In this document: one piece after another, positions 9,101 to 16,667 of the stretch
How positions within the stretch are numbered: position 1 is the first letter of the stretch
Layout: every line of letters begins with the position of its first letter
Assembly (NCBI RefSeq): GCF_003628505.1
Contig: NZ_RBZP01000003.1
Span: 124,001 to 188,000 of the forward strand
From: Oceanobacillus halophilus
GTDB lineage: Bacteria > Bacillota > Bacilli > Bacillales > Amphibacillaceae
Length of the DNA: 64,000 bases
Direction of reading: 5' to 3'
Made by a program: the position numbers and the translations under genes
Notes under the pieces: generated by a model
The model's database searches: none
Told to the model about the DNA's origin: nothing
The model's input: the letters and a program-made list of their open reading frames with translations, nothing else

Positions 9101-9217
9101 TTACCCGTGTAGGTGATCATAAATAACTTTATAAATAATCATAATTCCCCAATATGTTAATCCAATTCCTCCAAGTGAAAATATGAAAGCAATGCAATAG
9201 AACAGAAACATTTCCAT
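9101..9217 (-). CDS. 38-residue membrane protein under c-di-AMP riboswitch control
   Basis: The minus-strand ATG at 9217 follows GGGGGAA (9229-9223) at 5 bp. It starts MEMFLFYCIAFIFSLGGIG and continues LTYWGIMIIYK, then VIYDHLHG: a single hydrophobic helix of about 28 residues with a short basic and acidic tail. An in-frame ATG 18 bp upstream is possible but has no RBS. It is the first gene after a ydaO-type riboswitch and terminator, so c-di-AMP should shut it off. Known riboswitch targets are K+ or osmolyte transporters and wall hydrolases; a small transport accessory subunit is a guess. I do not recognise the family. Confidence 0.6.
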   Translation of the reverse strand: MEMFLFYCIAFIFSLGGIGLTYWGIMIIYKVIYDHLHG

Positions 9218-9267
9218 ATAGCTTCCCCCATTCATTTTCCAAAGTAATGAGTAAAACCCTAGAAAAC

Positions 9268-9300
9268 ACAAAAAAGACCATTACAAATAAGAATGGTCTT
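9268..9300 (-). terminator. Riboswitch-controlled terminator
   Basis: On the minus strand AAGACCATT (9300-9292) pairs with AATGGTCTT (9282-9274), then TTTTTTG. A competing hairpin forms from GGTCTAAGG (9318-9310) with CCTAAGACC (9304-9296), one mismatch, and uses the same left arm. This is the antiterminator/terminator switch expected between aptamer and gene. Confidence 0.85.
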
Positions 9301-9337
9301 AGGTAAAGCCTTAGACCTTTCTCTCGAAATAACATGT

Positions 9338-9465
9338 AACGCTTACGAGGTTAGCTGTCGGATTAGGGACGGAGAGTATCCCCTCTTACGTTAATAAGAT
9401 TCACCCCAGATAGAAATCATCTATCGAAAATGGTTCCCCCGCTCATCAAATGATTCAGCGATTAA
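9338..9465 (-). ncRNA. ydaO/yuaA-type cyclic di-AMP riboswitch aptamer
   Basis: Read on the minus strand, the conserved blocks appear in order: AATCGCTGAATCATTTGATG, GAGCGGGGGAACCA, TGGGGTGAATC, AGAGGGGATACTCTCC and CCGACAGCTAACCTCGTAAG. These are the hallmarks of the c-di-AMP riboswitch, in which ligand binding normally favours termination. A promoter (9523-9495) lies upstream and a terminator (9300-9268) and a small gene (9217-9101) lie downstream. Confidence 0.93.
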
Positions 9466-9494
9466 AAGGTATTCGTACGTATTTAATTAACTTC

Positions 9495-9523
9495 AAATTA
9501 CCCCTCTTTTCTTAATATGTCAA
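9495..9523 (-). promoter_or_regulatory. SigA promoter of the riboswitch transcript
   Basis: TTGACA (9523-9518), a 17-bp spacer, and TAATTT (9500-9495) on the minus strand. Transcription would begin about 9488, some 25 bp before the aptamer. Confidence 0.75.
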
Positions 9524-9667
9524 CTCCTTTTTCTAATTTACTAATATTTTATTTTAACTATATAAACCAGTAACATTAGCAACAAAATAAGTTTAAAACG
9601 TTCATTATTTTTTGGCAGTAGGAGACACTATTCTTATATGTATTTGATTATACGAAGGAGGTAAAGA

Positions 9668-10525
9668 ATGGATAAGCATATGGAATATGGCGATGATTAT
9701 AAATATATTCCAGCTACATCTGTAGGTAGTGGAGTTGGTACGGAGGTTCTACCTGATTTATTTAATTATACGATTCAAATCGTAAATATCCACTTGGTTG
9801 GAAATCCAGAAACCAATGATTTTGTTTTGATTGATGCTGGGATGCCTGGATCGGCCGATAAGATTATTTCTGTTACTGAAGAACACTTTGGTGAAAATAG
9901 TCGGCCAAAAGCGATTATTTTAACACATGGTCATTTTGATCATGTGGGAGCTATTATTGAACTAGTAAAATATTGGGATGTACCTGTATATGCCCATGAG
10001 CTAGAATTACCTTATCTAACAGGACAAAAGAGTTATCCAGAACCAGATGCAAGTGTGGAAGGCGGTATGGTAGCGAAAATGTCCCCTATGTTCCCAAATG
10101 AACCAATTGATTTAGGGGATAGCATAGAAAAATTACCTTCTGATGGAACCATTCCCCACATGCCAGATTTTGAGTGGTATCATACGCCAGGACATACAGC
10201 GGGGCATATATCATTATTCCGAGAAAAAGATCGTGCACTCATAGTAGGAGATGCCTTTGTGACGGTTAAACAAGAATCCCTTTATAAAGTAATAACACAG
10301 GAACAAGAGATAAGTGGGCCTCCGAGATATCTTACAACTGATTGGAAAGCAGCCAAGGAATCGGTCATCAAATTAGAAGCATTAAAGCCTTCAGTTGCTG
10401 TAACTGGACATGGTTTACCGATGGCTGGCGAGCTGTTATCAAGTAGCTTAGAAAAGTTAGTTCAGGAATTTGATCAAATGGCTGTTCCAGATTACGGGAA
10501 ATATGTTAATAAGAATACGCATTAA
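9668..10525 (+). CDS. MBL-fold metallo-hydrolase (YflN-like)
   Basis: A 285-residue metallo-beta-lactamase-fold enzyme. Metal ligands are visible in THGHFDH (about residues 80-86), HTPGHTAGH, the bridging Asp in VGDAF and the late His in VTGHGLPM. This set is complete for a binuclear Zn or Fe hydrolase. The overall shape resembles YflN of Bacillus; the substrate is unknown, with lactone or thioester hydrolysis typical of relatives. It starts at ATG 9668 behind GGAGGT and appears monocistronic. Confidence 0.8.
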   Translation: MDKHMEYGDDYKYIPATSVGSGVGTEVLPDLFNYTIQIVNIHLVGNPETNDFVLIDAGMPGSADKIISVTEEHFGENSRPKAIILTHGHFDHVGAIIELVKYWDVPVYAHELELPYLTGQKSYPEPDASVEGGMVAKMSPMFPNEPIDLGDSIEKLPSDGTIPHMPDFEWYHTPGHTAGHISLFREKDRALIVGDAFVTVKQESLYKVITQEQEISGPPRYLTTDWKAAKESVIKLEALKPSVAVTGHGLPMAGELLSSSLEKLVQEFDQMAVPDYGKYVNKNTH

Positions 10526-10566
10526 GTGAAAGTGGCTAAGCTTGCAACCATATTCTCTGAAAAAGG

Positions 10567-10587
10567 CTGAATTCAAAGTGAGTTCAG
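10567..10587 (-). terminator. Terminator of the PilZ gene
   Basis: CTGAATTCA (10567-10575) and TGAGTTCAG (10579-10587) form a stem with an AAG loop; on the minus strand it is followed by CCTTTTT. It overlaps the stop codon of the gene that ends at 10573. Confidence 0.75.
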
Positions 10588-11145
10588 TCTATTTGGTGTG
10601 TACAGGCGGGGTTCACTTATTCTTCTTTGCTCCATCTCTATCTCTCGTAATACAATCGTAAGTTTATCATTTGTTCGTTCATCCGTTTCGGTAAATACTA
10701 CACCATAAATATAATGGGACTTATCGCTATACTCTTCCTTTCTTACTATTTTACTTTTTAAAACAAAATCACGATTAGATAAGTTGAAGTATAGTTTAAT
10801 CTCCACTCCTTGTTGTATTGGTAGATTATACGGACAAATTAGTTTCATCCCTGTATAGCTAATATCACTGATAATTGCCTTTCCTTTCTTTAGAGGATTA
10901 ATATTTTTATTACCAACATTTAATAGTTGAAATTCACATGTTTTATTTTCCAATCTTAATCGAAATGAGTCTCTTCTTTCTTTGTCGTTTAATTTCGCTT
11001 CTTGCCCCTTAATGGTCTTCATCAATTCGTTTAGTTGTATTTGCAAATTGCTATTCTGCTTTCTGTAAAATAATATTCTCAGTGTAAAAAAAGTGTTAAA
11101 TATAAATAAAATCGCAATGATTACATATAAAAGAGTGAGTATCAT
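10573..11145 (-). CDS. Membrane-anchored PilZ-domain c-di-GMP binding protein
   Basis: A 190-residue protein: one N-terminal membrane helix (residues 2-22), a short coiled segment (about 28-55), then a PilZ domain. Both c-di-GMP contacts are present: RRDSFR (the RxxxR arm, near residue 60) and DISYTG (the D/NxSxxG motif, near residue 95). It therefore probably reads c-di-GMP at the membrane, affecting motility, polysaccharide or secretion. No cyclase or partner gene is adjacent. Together with the riboswitch at 9338 it shows that both c-di-AMP and c-di-GMP signalling operate in this organism. Confidence 0.85.
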   Translation of the reverse strand: MILTLLYVIIAILFIFNTFFTLRILFYRKQNSNLQIQLNELMKTIKGQEAKLNDKERRDSFRLRLENKTCEFQLLNVGNKNINPLKKGKAIISDISYTGMKLICPYNLPIQQGVEIKLYFNLSNRDFVLKSKIVRKEEYSDKSHYIYGVVFTETDERTNDKLTIVLREIEMEQRRISEPRLYTPNRLNSL

Positions 11146-11360
11146 ATAAAGATCACCTCTGTCTTGTAAGTTAGAGTATATAAATAAACTATATTATTTT
11201 TCGTAAAAATTTATATAGCCACCAAGTACTATATTTCTAGTACTGCACTCCTATTTTAAAATACGAGTGATGGAAAGGTGTTTAAATAAACGAAACGAAT
11301 AGGCGTTTCATTCGTATAAATATTAGAAGACTAAAAATGACTATTTAAGGAAGGGTCTAA

Positions 11361-11639
11361 ATGGCTATTCATTTTTTAGAAGTAGCGGCATTAGTAGGAA
11401 TTTTGTATTTGCTTTTCAAGGTGGTAAAACTCCAAAATTATGTGCGAGGAATGAAATATAATCTGGATTTGATAATGAAACAGGTTGGTACACCGGAAAA
11501 TCCAATAGATGATGAATTACATATTCTTTTAAAAGAGGGGAAGGATGTCAAAGCAGTGAAAGTTGCCAGAGAAAAAATGGGTCTTTCGTTGTTGGAAGGA
11601 AAACAGTACGTAGATAAGCTAAAAGCTGATATCGAATAA
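11361..11639 (+). CDS. Membrane-anchored protein with an L7/L12 C-terminal-like domain
   Basis: A 92-residue protein. Residues 3-22 form a membrane helix and the end (DVKAVKVAREKMGLSLLEGK, about residues 62-81, then YVDKL) matches the helical hairpin of ribosomal protein L7/L12 (KVVREITGLGLKEAK-like). Such small anchored L7/L12-like proteins occur in Bacillaceae; their function is unknown. RBS AAGGG is near 11350. It stands alone, with a 137-bp gap to the prenyl synthase gene. Confidence 0.7.
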   Translation: MAIHFLEVAALVGILYLLFKVVKLQNYVRGMKYNLDLIMKQVGTPENPIDDELHILLKEGKDVKAVKVAREKMGLSLLEGKQYVDKLKADIE

Positions 11640-11776
11640 AATTTAGATATCATTATTGTATGTTGGGGACATAGGTTTTTGTGTAGGAAACTTTAAGAAT
11701 GAGATGTTAAATAGTAGATCTTTCATATACTATAATAATAGGCATCAAGATTGACCAATGAGGAAGTAGGGGTAGT

Positions 11777-14149
11777 ATGAAGACAAACCTAGAAAAAATA
11801 AATACGGATGTATGTTATCAGGAAGCAGAACAAAAGGCTGCTGATTATTTTCAATCACTCCATACGCAACTTTTGCAGAAGGAAGATATCCCTACTTTAA
11901 TTACCGACATTGAATTATGGCGGAAAAACCATCGCCGTCATCTATTTTCTATTAAATCACGTAAAAAACCAGATCCAAAGGACTATCGTAAGTATATTCA
12001 GTGGCTGCATTACACCAACAAATTGGAAAGCTATTTGAAGCGGAGTTTTTCTTATATCTTTATGCGAGATTTGGGGAAGGATATCCGTGATAAAGAAACG
12101 AAGGAAAAACTGGATAAGATGGTTGCCGATGTGAAGAATCATTTAGCTGATTCAACGACAAAAGGTAATAAAGAACATACAGATACATTGAACATGGCTT
12201 CGTTATATCGTTTGGCTGAGAAGGAAGGCGTAGAATTAACGATGATCTGGGTCATGAATAAGATTAAGACAGTTTCTGCGAATATACCGGAGGAACTTGA
12301 ACCAGAACATGCGAAGCGTAAACTGATCAAGCTAATAGCGGGAGTTGTTATGCAAGAGGTGGAAGAGATGGGGAAGGATGTTGCTTCTGAGGAACGGAAG
12401 GAGCGACTGGATAAGGCTATTCGACTTGGGTACGCTTATGGACTGACCTATCCTTTTATTGATGACCTTCTCGATGCTAAGCTATTATCGAACGAAGAGG
12501 AGAAACAATACTCCGACTTAATTCGCACAACGCTTACTACCGGTATAGTACCGGATTTGGAAAACTGGACAGGGGAAAATCAGAAACTTATTTACTATAT
12601 TCATTCGGAACTTAAAGAGGCCTTTGAATATATTAAAGCAAACCAGAAACCAGATAATATGACCTCTTTTCTAGAGCAATCATACATCTTTTTTCAATCC
12701 CAGGAAGTGGATCGATGGAAGGATCTTTCGAATCCAAATTATACAAATGAAGAAATTTACATACCGATTATTTTAAAATCATCTTCGTCACGGTTAATCG
12801 TCCGTTCGGTAATAAGTGCTGCTCACGATGATGAGGTGAATGATCGATTATTCTTTTACGGTATCTATAACCAGCTTGCTGATGATTTTACGGATATGTT
12901 TGATGACATGGCCGAGGAATCAGTGACACCGTATACGTATTACTGGAAGTATCATGACAGACGGCCAGACCTAGTAAATCCCTTTGAATTATATTGGACG
13001 GTCATTCATCACTTAATCCATCATGTTTATTATTCAGATCCAATGGTATGTGAAATGATTTTCAGTCGAGCCATTAATAGTCTGAAACGATTTAAAGAGC
13101 GGTGGGGAAGGGATAAATACAATCAAGTGATGGAGCTGTATGCATCTGGTATTCCAGAACTCAATAAAGTGATACAAGAAGCGGTCCGTAAAGCAGAGAA
13201 TGTTGATTTCTTTGATAAATTGCTACGGGATCATATTATTTCTAGTCTAAAAAAAGAACAAGAAGAGCAGGAAGATTTTATAGATACTGTTCGTGAAATA
13301 CGTAATCGGATAAATACTGTCTTACCTATTTTAGAAAAAGACAATCAGTTATTGAAAAACCCAATTATAGATGGAGCGAATTATAGTCTGGCAGGAGAAG
13401 GGAAACGGCTAAGACCTGTCATAACCTGGTTTATGGCAGTGAAACAATATGGTTTGGAAGAGTCAGCCATCTTGCCCTTATTAAAATCTTTGGAATACAT
13501 GCATACGGCCTCTCTTATCTTTGATGATCTGCCATCACAGGATAATGCGTCTGTAAGAAGAGGGCGCCGGACCTTGCATCAAGTGTATAGCACAGCGGTC
13601 GCCGAATTAACGGGACTATTTCTTACACAAAAAGGAATGGAAGAACAAGCCTCGATGGATCAGTTTGAAGCAAAAACAGTGCTACAGTTAATCCGGTATT
13701 CTGCTCAAAAGACAGAAGAGATGTGCCAGGGGCAGGCGATGGATTTGGAATCAAAAGGGAAAGTATTATCGTTGGAGCAATTAAACACCTTGTGCTTTTA
13801 CAAAACGGGAATTGCCTTCGAAGCTTCCCTTATTATGCCAGCAATGCTAGCAAACGTTTCGGAAAGAGAAATCAAAGCTTTAAAGAAATTTGCTTATCAT
13901 GCTGGGATTGCCTTCCAAATAAAGGATGACTTACTGGATGTGGAAGGGAAAGAGGAAGTGATTGGAAAAACGATAGGACAGGATTTAGTGAACAAGACTG
14001 CTACATTTGTATCCGTGTTAGGTCAGGATGGGGCCAAAAGAGCCATGTGGGAACATTTCTGTTTAGCCAGTGAAACCTTAGAAGAACTTACCAGTCCTAT
14101 CCCATTTCTAAAGCATTTATTGAACTATATCGTTCATCGAGAAAACTAA
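11777..14149 (+). CDS. Two-part isoprenoid synthase: unknown N-terminal domain plus trans-prenyl-diphosphate synthase
   Basis: A 790-residue protein, over twice the usual 290-330. From about residue 515 it is a trans-polyprenyl synthase of the FPP/GGPP type: GEGKRLRP, first Asp-rich motif DDLPSQD (about 582) followed by RRGRRTLH, and second motif KDDLLDVEG (about 715). Residues 1-500 are helical and themselves hold GLTYPFIDDLLD (about 229) and LADDFTDMFDDM (about 369), so this half may be another class I isoprenoid-synthase fold, perhaps a cyclase using the prenyl diphosphate made by the other half. That is inference. ATG 11777 follows AGTAGGGG. It is a single gene closed by a terminator at 14157. 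Confidence 0.75.
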   Translation: MKTNLEKINTDVCYQEAEQKAADYFQSLHTQLLQKEDIPTLITDIELWRKNHRRHLFSIKSRKKPDPKDYRKYIQWLHYTNKLESYLKRSFSYIFMRDLGKDIRDKETKEKLDKMVADVKNHLADSTTKGNKEHTDTLNMASLYRLAEKEGVELTMIWVMNKIKTVSANIPEELEPEHAKRKLIKLIAGVVMQEVEEMGKDVASEERKERLDKAIRLGYAYGLTYPFIDDLLDAKLLSNEEEKQYSDLIRTTLTTGIVPDLENWTGENQKLIYYIHSELKEAFEYIKANQKPDNMTSFLEQSYIFFQSQEVDRWKDLSNPNYTNEEIYIPIILKSSSSRLIVRSVISAAHDDEVNDRLFFYGIYNQLADDFTDMFDDMAEESVTPYTYYWKYHDRRPDLVNPFELYWTVIHHLIHHVYYSDPMVCEMIFSRAINSLKRFKERWGRDKYNQVMELYASGIPELNKVIQEAVRKAENVDFFDKLLRDHIISSLKKEQEEQEDFIDTVREIRNRINTVLPILEKDNQLLKNPIIDGANYSLAGEGKRLRPVITWFMAVKQYGLEESAILPLLKSLEYMHTASLIFDDLPSQDNASVRRGRRTLHQVYSTAVAELTGLFLTQKGMEEQASMDQFEAKTVLQLIRYSAQKTEEMCQGQAMDLESKGKVLSLEQLNTLCFYKTGIAFEASLIMPAMLANVSEREIKALKKFAYHAGIAFQIKDDLLDVEGKEEVIGKTIGQDLVNKTATFVSVLGQDGAKRAMWEHFCLASETLEELTSPIPFLKHLLNYIVHREN

Positions 14150-14156
14150 AGCCTAC

Positions 14157-14201
14157 AATGCTGGTTTCCACTCCTTACGTAAGAGAGAAACCAGCATTTT
14201 T
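14157..14201 (+). terminator. Terminator after the prenyl synthase gene
   Basis: AATGCTGGTTTC (14157-14168) pairs perfectly with GAAACCAGCATT (14187-14198), followed by TTTTT. Confidence 0.9.
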
Positions 14202-14223
14202 AATGCAAAGACACGACAAAACC

Positions 14224-14250
14224 TGACAAATTCCGGGTGGTGCCAGGCAC
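14224..14250 (+). repeat. REP-like element, copy 1
   Basis: GACAAATTCCGGGTGGTG then CCAGGCAC. A partner copy begins 77 bp on, at 14300. It lies after the prenyl synthase terminator. Confidence 0.8.
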
Positions 14251-14299
14251 TTCCTGTTTAGAGGCAATTTAAATCTAAGGTGTAGCAAGGCTTGGTGCG

Positions 14300-14328
14300 T
14301 CGACAAAATTCGGGAAGTGCCAGGCACC
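14300..14328 (+). repeat. REP-like element, copy 2
   Basis: TCGACAAAATTCGGGAAGTG then CCAGGCACC, same orientation as copy 1. Upstream GGCTTGGTGCG resembles the GGCTTTGGGGT before copies 8 and 10. Confidence 0.85.
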
Positions 14329-14401
14329 ACCAATGAAACTTTTTTTCTGCTTTTTCGTATGAATAGGTAACAGTTTTTTTTTGATTGAAGGGGTGGAGAT
14401 G

Positions 14402-14974
14402 ATGACGGATGAGATTTGGAATATGAGGGGCAGGCAATTGATTGCATTAAATATTTTAAATCTGGTTGCTATTACAATTTTCTTCCTTGCCTTTAGACTT
14501 TTTAACGTGACACTTCCACACTTTTTTCTTTTTATTGGCATTATATTGTTCATACAGGCGATATGTGGTTTCATAAAAGGAGATTCTACTAAATCATTCT
14601 TACCTATATTTGAACAAGTAGCAAAGTATGAGAAGGAAAAAATGGGAAGAGAATGGATGAAGCAAAGAAAAGTGGGGAATGTTGGTCAACTCCTATTGAG
14701 TGGCTTAATGTTTCTCCAGTATTATTGGAATCGAGAAATGGCTGAAAGTGTTATTATGGAGTTGAATTTTATTTTTATTGCTACTATTTTCTTTCTATTA
14801 TTTGTTTTAACGAATTTGATGTTTGTATTGCACGTCAGGAAGGTCGATCGTTCGACTTTCCAGCAGGAGTTGAAAGGCTATACGTGGAAATCTAATTTAA
14901 TTGGAGCGGGAATTGGAGCCTCATTTGTTCTGATCATAGTAATGATGACAGTGTTTTACATTTTTCTATACTAG
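14402..14974 (+). CDS. Polytopic membrane protein of unknown function
   Basis: About 190 residues with four or five membrane helices (near LIALNILNLVAITIFFLAF, FFLFIGIILFIQAICGFI, a helix ending LQYYW, FIFIATIFFLLFVLTNLMF, and a C-terminal helix). Starts at ATG 14402 (or 14399) behind GGGGTGG at 14390-14396; the TTG at 14381 is too early. The next gene begins 17 bp after its stop, so the two form a pair. I recognise no family. Confidence 0.65.
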   Translation: MTDEIWNMRGRQLIALNILNLVAITIFFLAFRLFNVTLPHFFLFIGIILFIQAICGFIKGDSTKSFLPIFEQVAKYEKEKMGREWMKQRKVGNVGQLLLSGLMFLQYYWNREMAESVIMELNFIFIATIFFLLFVLTNLMFVLHVRKVDRSTFQQELKGYTWKSNLIGAGIGASFVLIIVMMTVFYIFLY

Positions 14975-14990
14975 TATGGGGAGGGGTTTT

Positions 14991-15581
14991 ATGAAGATAT
15001 TCTTAGATGCACTATTTTTTCTTATCATCGGTTATTATTGTGTTAGTTTTATTCAAGTCTTAATCCGTATGGAAAGCAAGGTTATTTTACCAACGACTTC
15101 AGAAGAAAGGGCGGTAATTAGAAAACACCCTGAAAAACCATTAGCACCTCCTAAATATTCGAAGCAAAAATTGGGTATTATTATTTATTCCGGAGTGCTA
15201 ATGTTTGTGATATCCATGTACTTTATTAGCCTTACATTTAATGAAATCAATTGGTCGATATACTTACTGTTATCCATACCACTTACAAATTCCTCTGATC
15301 TGTTCAATCTTTTTGCAATTTCTAATGACGGGGTGCTCAGCGGAATACGGTTTATACCATGGAAAAGAATGAAGTCCTATCAATTTATTACAATTGACAT
15401 GAATCACAGATTTTATGGGTTTTCTAAAGAAGTGAATAACCGTTATGAGCTAAAAATAAAAACCAAGGGATTTCCAGTTAGTCTTGTCGTAACTTCGGAT
15501 GAAATGAAGGAAAAACTGGATAATATATTACGTGAACATATTTATGGTACGGAGAAAATAACCGTAGTAAAGGAGTCCTAA
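14991..15581 (+). CDS. Membrane protein, possibly DUF5673-like
   Basis: A 196-residue protein. GGGGAGGGG (14978-14986) precedes ATG 14991, so the ATG at 14976 inside the RBS is rejected. An N-terminal helix and two central helices (IIIYSGVLMFVISMYFISL and SIYLLLSIPL) lead to a soluble C-terminal part with GVLSGIRFIPWKRMKSYQFI, the type of segment seen in DUF5673 and related PH-like membrane proteins. Function unknown. Probably cotranscribed with the gene at 14402; a terminator follows. Confidence 0.6.
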   Translation: MKIFLDALFFLIIGYYCVSFIQVLIRMESKVILPTTSEERAVIRKHPEKPLAPPKYSKQKLGIIIYSGVLMFVISMYFISLTFNEINWSIYLLLSIPLTNSSDLFNLFAISNDGVLSGIRFIPWKRMKSYQFITIDMNHRFYGFSKEVNNRYELKIKTKGFPVSLVVTSDEMKEKLDNILREHIYGTEKITVVKES

Positions 15582-15591
15582 GTGGTAGAGA

Positions 15592-15625
15592 AACCTAGTT
15601 AACTGGAGACATGACTAGGTTTTTT
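15592..15625 (+). terminator. Terminator after the two membrane protein genes
   Basis: AACCTAGT (15592-15599) pairs with ACTAGGTT (15614-15621), followed by TTTTT. Confidence 0.85.
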
Positions 15626-15760
15626 AGTGTGCAATTTTTTAATTTTCCCAATGTGCTGGTTTCTCAAAAGGTCGGGATTACGTCTAAATAAATTTTGGAT
15701 TACTGCCGATATTATAGGTATAAAGTATTGTTTTTTGACAGCATGTTGGGAGGATTGTAT

Positions 15761-16492
15761 TTGATTTTTTTGAAAAAGAAAGGCTTCTTGCTTGTGATGG
15801 TATTATTTTTAATCGTCGCCTTTCTAGCTTTTAGTACGGAAAAATTAGTTTCTTCGCAAGCAAGTAATCAAGATAAGGGCCAGGTTGTAGACAAACCAGT
15901 AGTTCCAAAGATAGAAACAAAGGAAGCATCTCTTCCTAATGAGAATTCTAAACCTCGAACGGAACCAATTACGCATCTTGTTCTTCACTTTTCCAGTAAT
16001 GTGATAGTGAATCCTGAGGATCCGTTTCGTATGGAGGATATCCGCCAAACCTTTATGGATTATGGTGTTTCAGCGCATTATTTGATAGGAAGAGACGGTG
16101 CCATTTACTCTTTAGTACCTGAAGAACGTGTAGCTTATCATGCGGGAAAAGGGGAATTATCGGACTTTCCACAATATAAAAATCGTCTAAATGATTATTC
16201 GATTGGGATTGAGATAATGGCGATTGGAACGAAAGAGGAAATGAGTATAATGATGGACGAATCGAAGTATGAGGAAATCGATTCTGACCATATTGGTTAT
16301 ACGGATGCGCAATATGACGCACTGGTAAAGTTAATTGATAATGTAATTGAACGACATCCATCCATTAAAAAAGACCGAAAACATATCATTGGGCACGATG
16401 AATATGCACCAGGTCGAAAAACAGACCCAGGAGAGTTATTTGACTGGTCGAGAATAGGGTATGAAGAAAAAGTAGAGGACAGTACCTATTAA
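15761..16492 (+). CDS. Exported N-acetylmuramoyl-L-alanine amidase (Amidase_2)
   Basis: A 243-residue wall hydrolase. The TTG start at 15761 fits GGGAGG at 15748-15753; a longer in-frame start at 15695 lacks an RBS. An N-terminal membrane anchor or signal (GFLLVMVLFLIVAFLAF) is followed by a linker and an Amidase_2 domain: the zinc ligands are His in THLVLHF, His in VAYHAG region and Asp/His in IIGHDEYAPGRKTDPG, with Glu in SIGIEI. It cuts the amide between MurNAc and L-Ala. Its terminator (16478-16509) wraps around the stop codon. Confidence 0.85.
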   Translation: MIFLKKKGFLLVMVLFLIVAFLAFSTEKLVSSQASNQDKGQVVDKPVVPKIETKEASLPNENSKPRTEPITHLVLHFSSNVIVNPEDPFRMEDIRQTFMDYGVSAHYLIGRDGAIYSLVPEERVAYHAGKGELSDFPQYKNRLNDYSIGIEIMAIGTKEEMSIMMDESKYEEIDSDHIGYTDAQYDALVKLIDNVIERHPSIKKDRKHIIGHDEYAPGRKTDPGELFDWSRIGYEEKVEDSTY

Positions 16493-16515
16493 ATGGAATG
16501 GGTACTGTCTTTTTT
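16478..16515 (+). terminator. Terminator of the amidase gene, overlapping its stop codon
   Basis: GACAGTACC (16478-16486) pairs perfectly with GGTACTGTC (16501-16509), then TTTTTT. The stop codon lies in the loop. Confidence 0.9.
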
Positions 16516-16536
16516 GGTAATGAGTTTCATGCATGG

Positions 16537-16565
16537 TTCGACAAAAACCGGGTGGTGACAGGCAC
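16537..16565 (+). repeat. REP-like element, copy 3
   Basis: TTCGACAAAAACCGGGTGGT then GACAGGCAC. It forms a pair with copy 4, 81 bp downstream, between convergent genes. Confidence 0.85.
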
Positions 16566-16617
16566 TTTAAGTGAAAAGACCTATGATGAAAAGTCCGTTG
16601 TGACCAGGGAATCCTGA

Positions 16618-16647
16618 TTCGACAAAATCCGGGAAGTGACAGGCACC
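16618..16647 (+). repeat. REP-like element, copy 4
   Basis: TTCGACAAAATCCGGGAAGT then GACAGGCACC. It lies 20 bp from the stop codon of the minus-strand threonine dehydratase. Confidence 0.9.
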
Positions 16648-16667
16648 GCAGAAGGCACCGCCAGAAC

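Noticed and set aside
9129-9335. 68-residue minus-strand frame
   Set aside because: It begins inside the riboswitch expression platform and crosses the terminator. The 38-residue frame at 9217 with a good RBS is preferred.
14175-14574. Minus-strand frames over the paired REP copies and the next gene
   Set aside because: They are shadows of REP copies 1 and 2 and of the membrane protein gene on plus.
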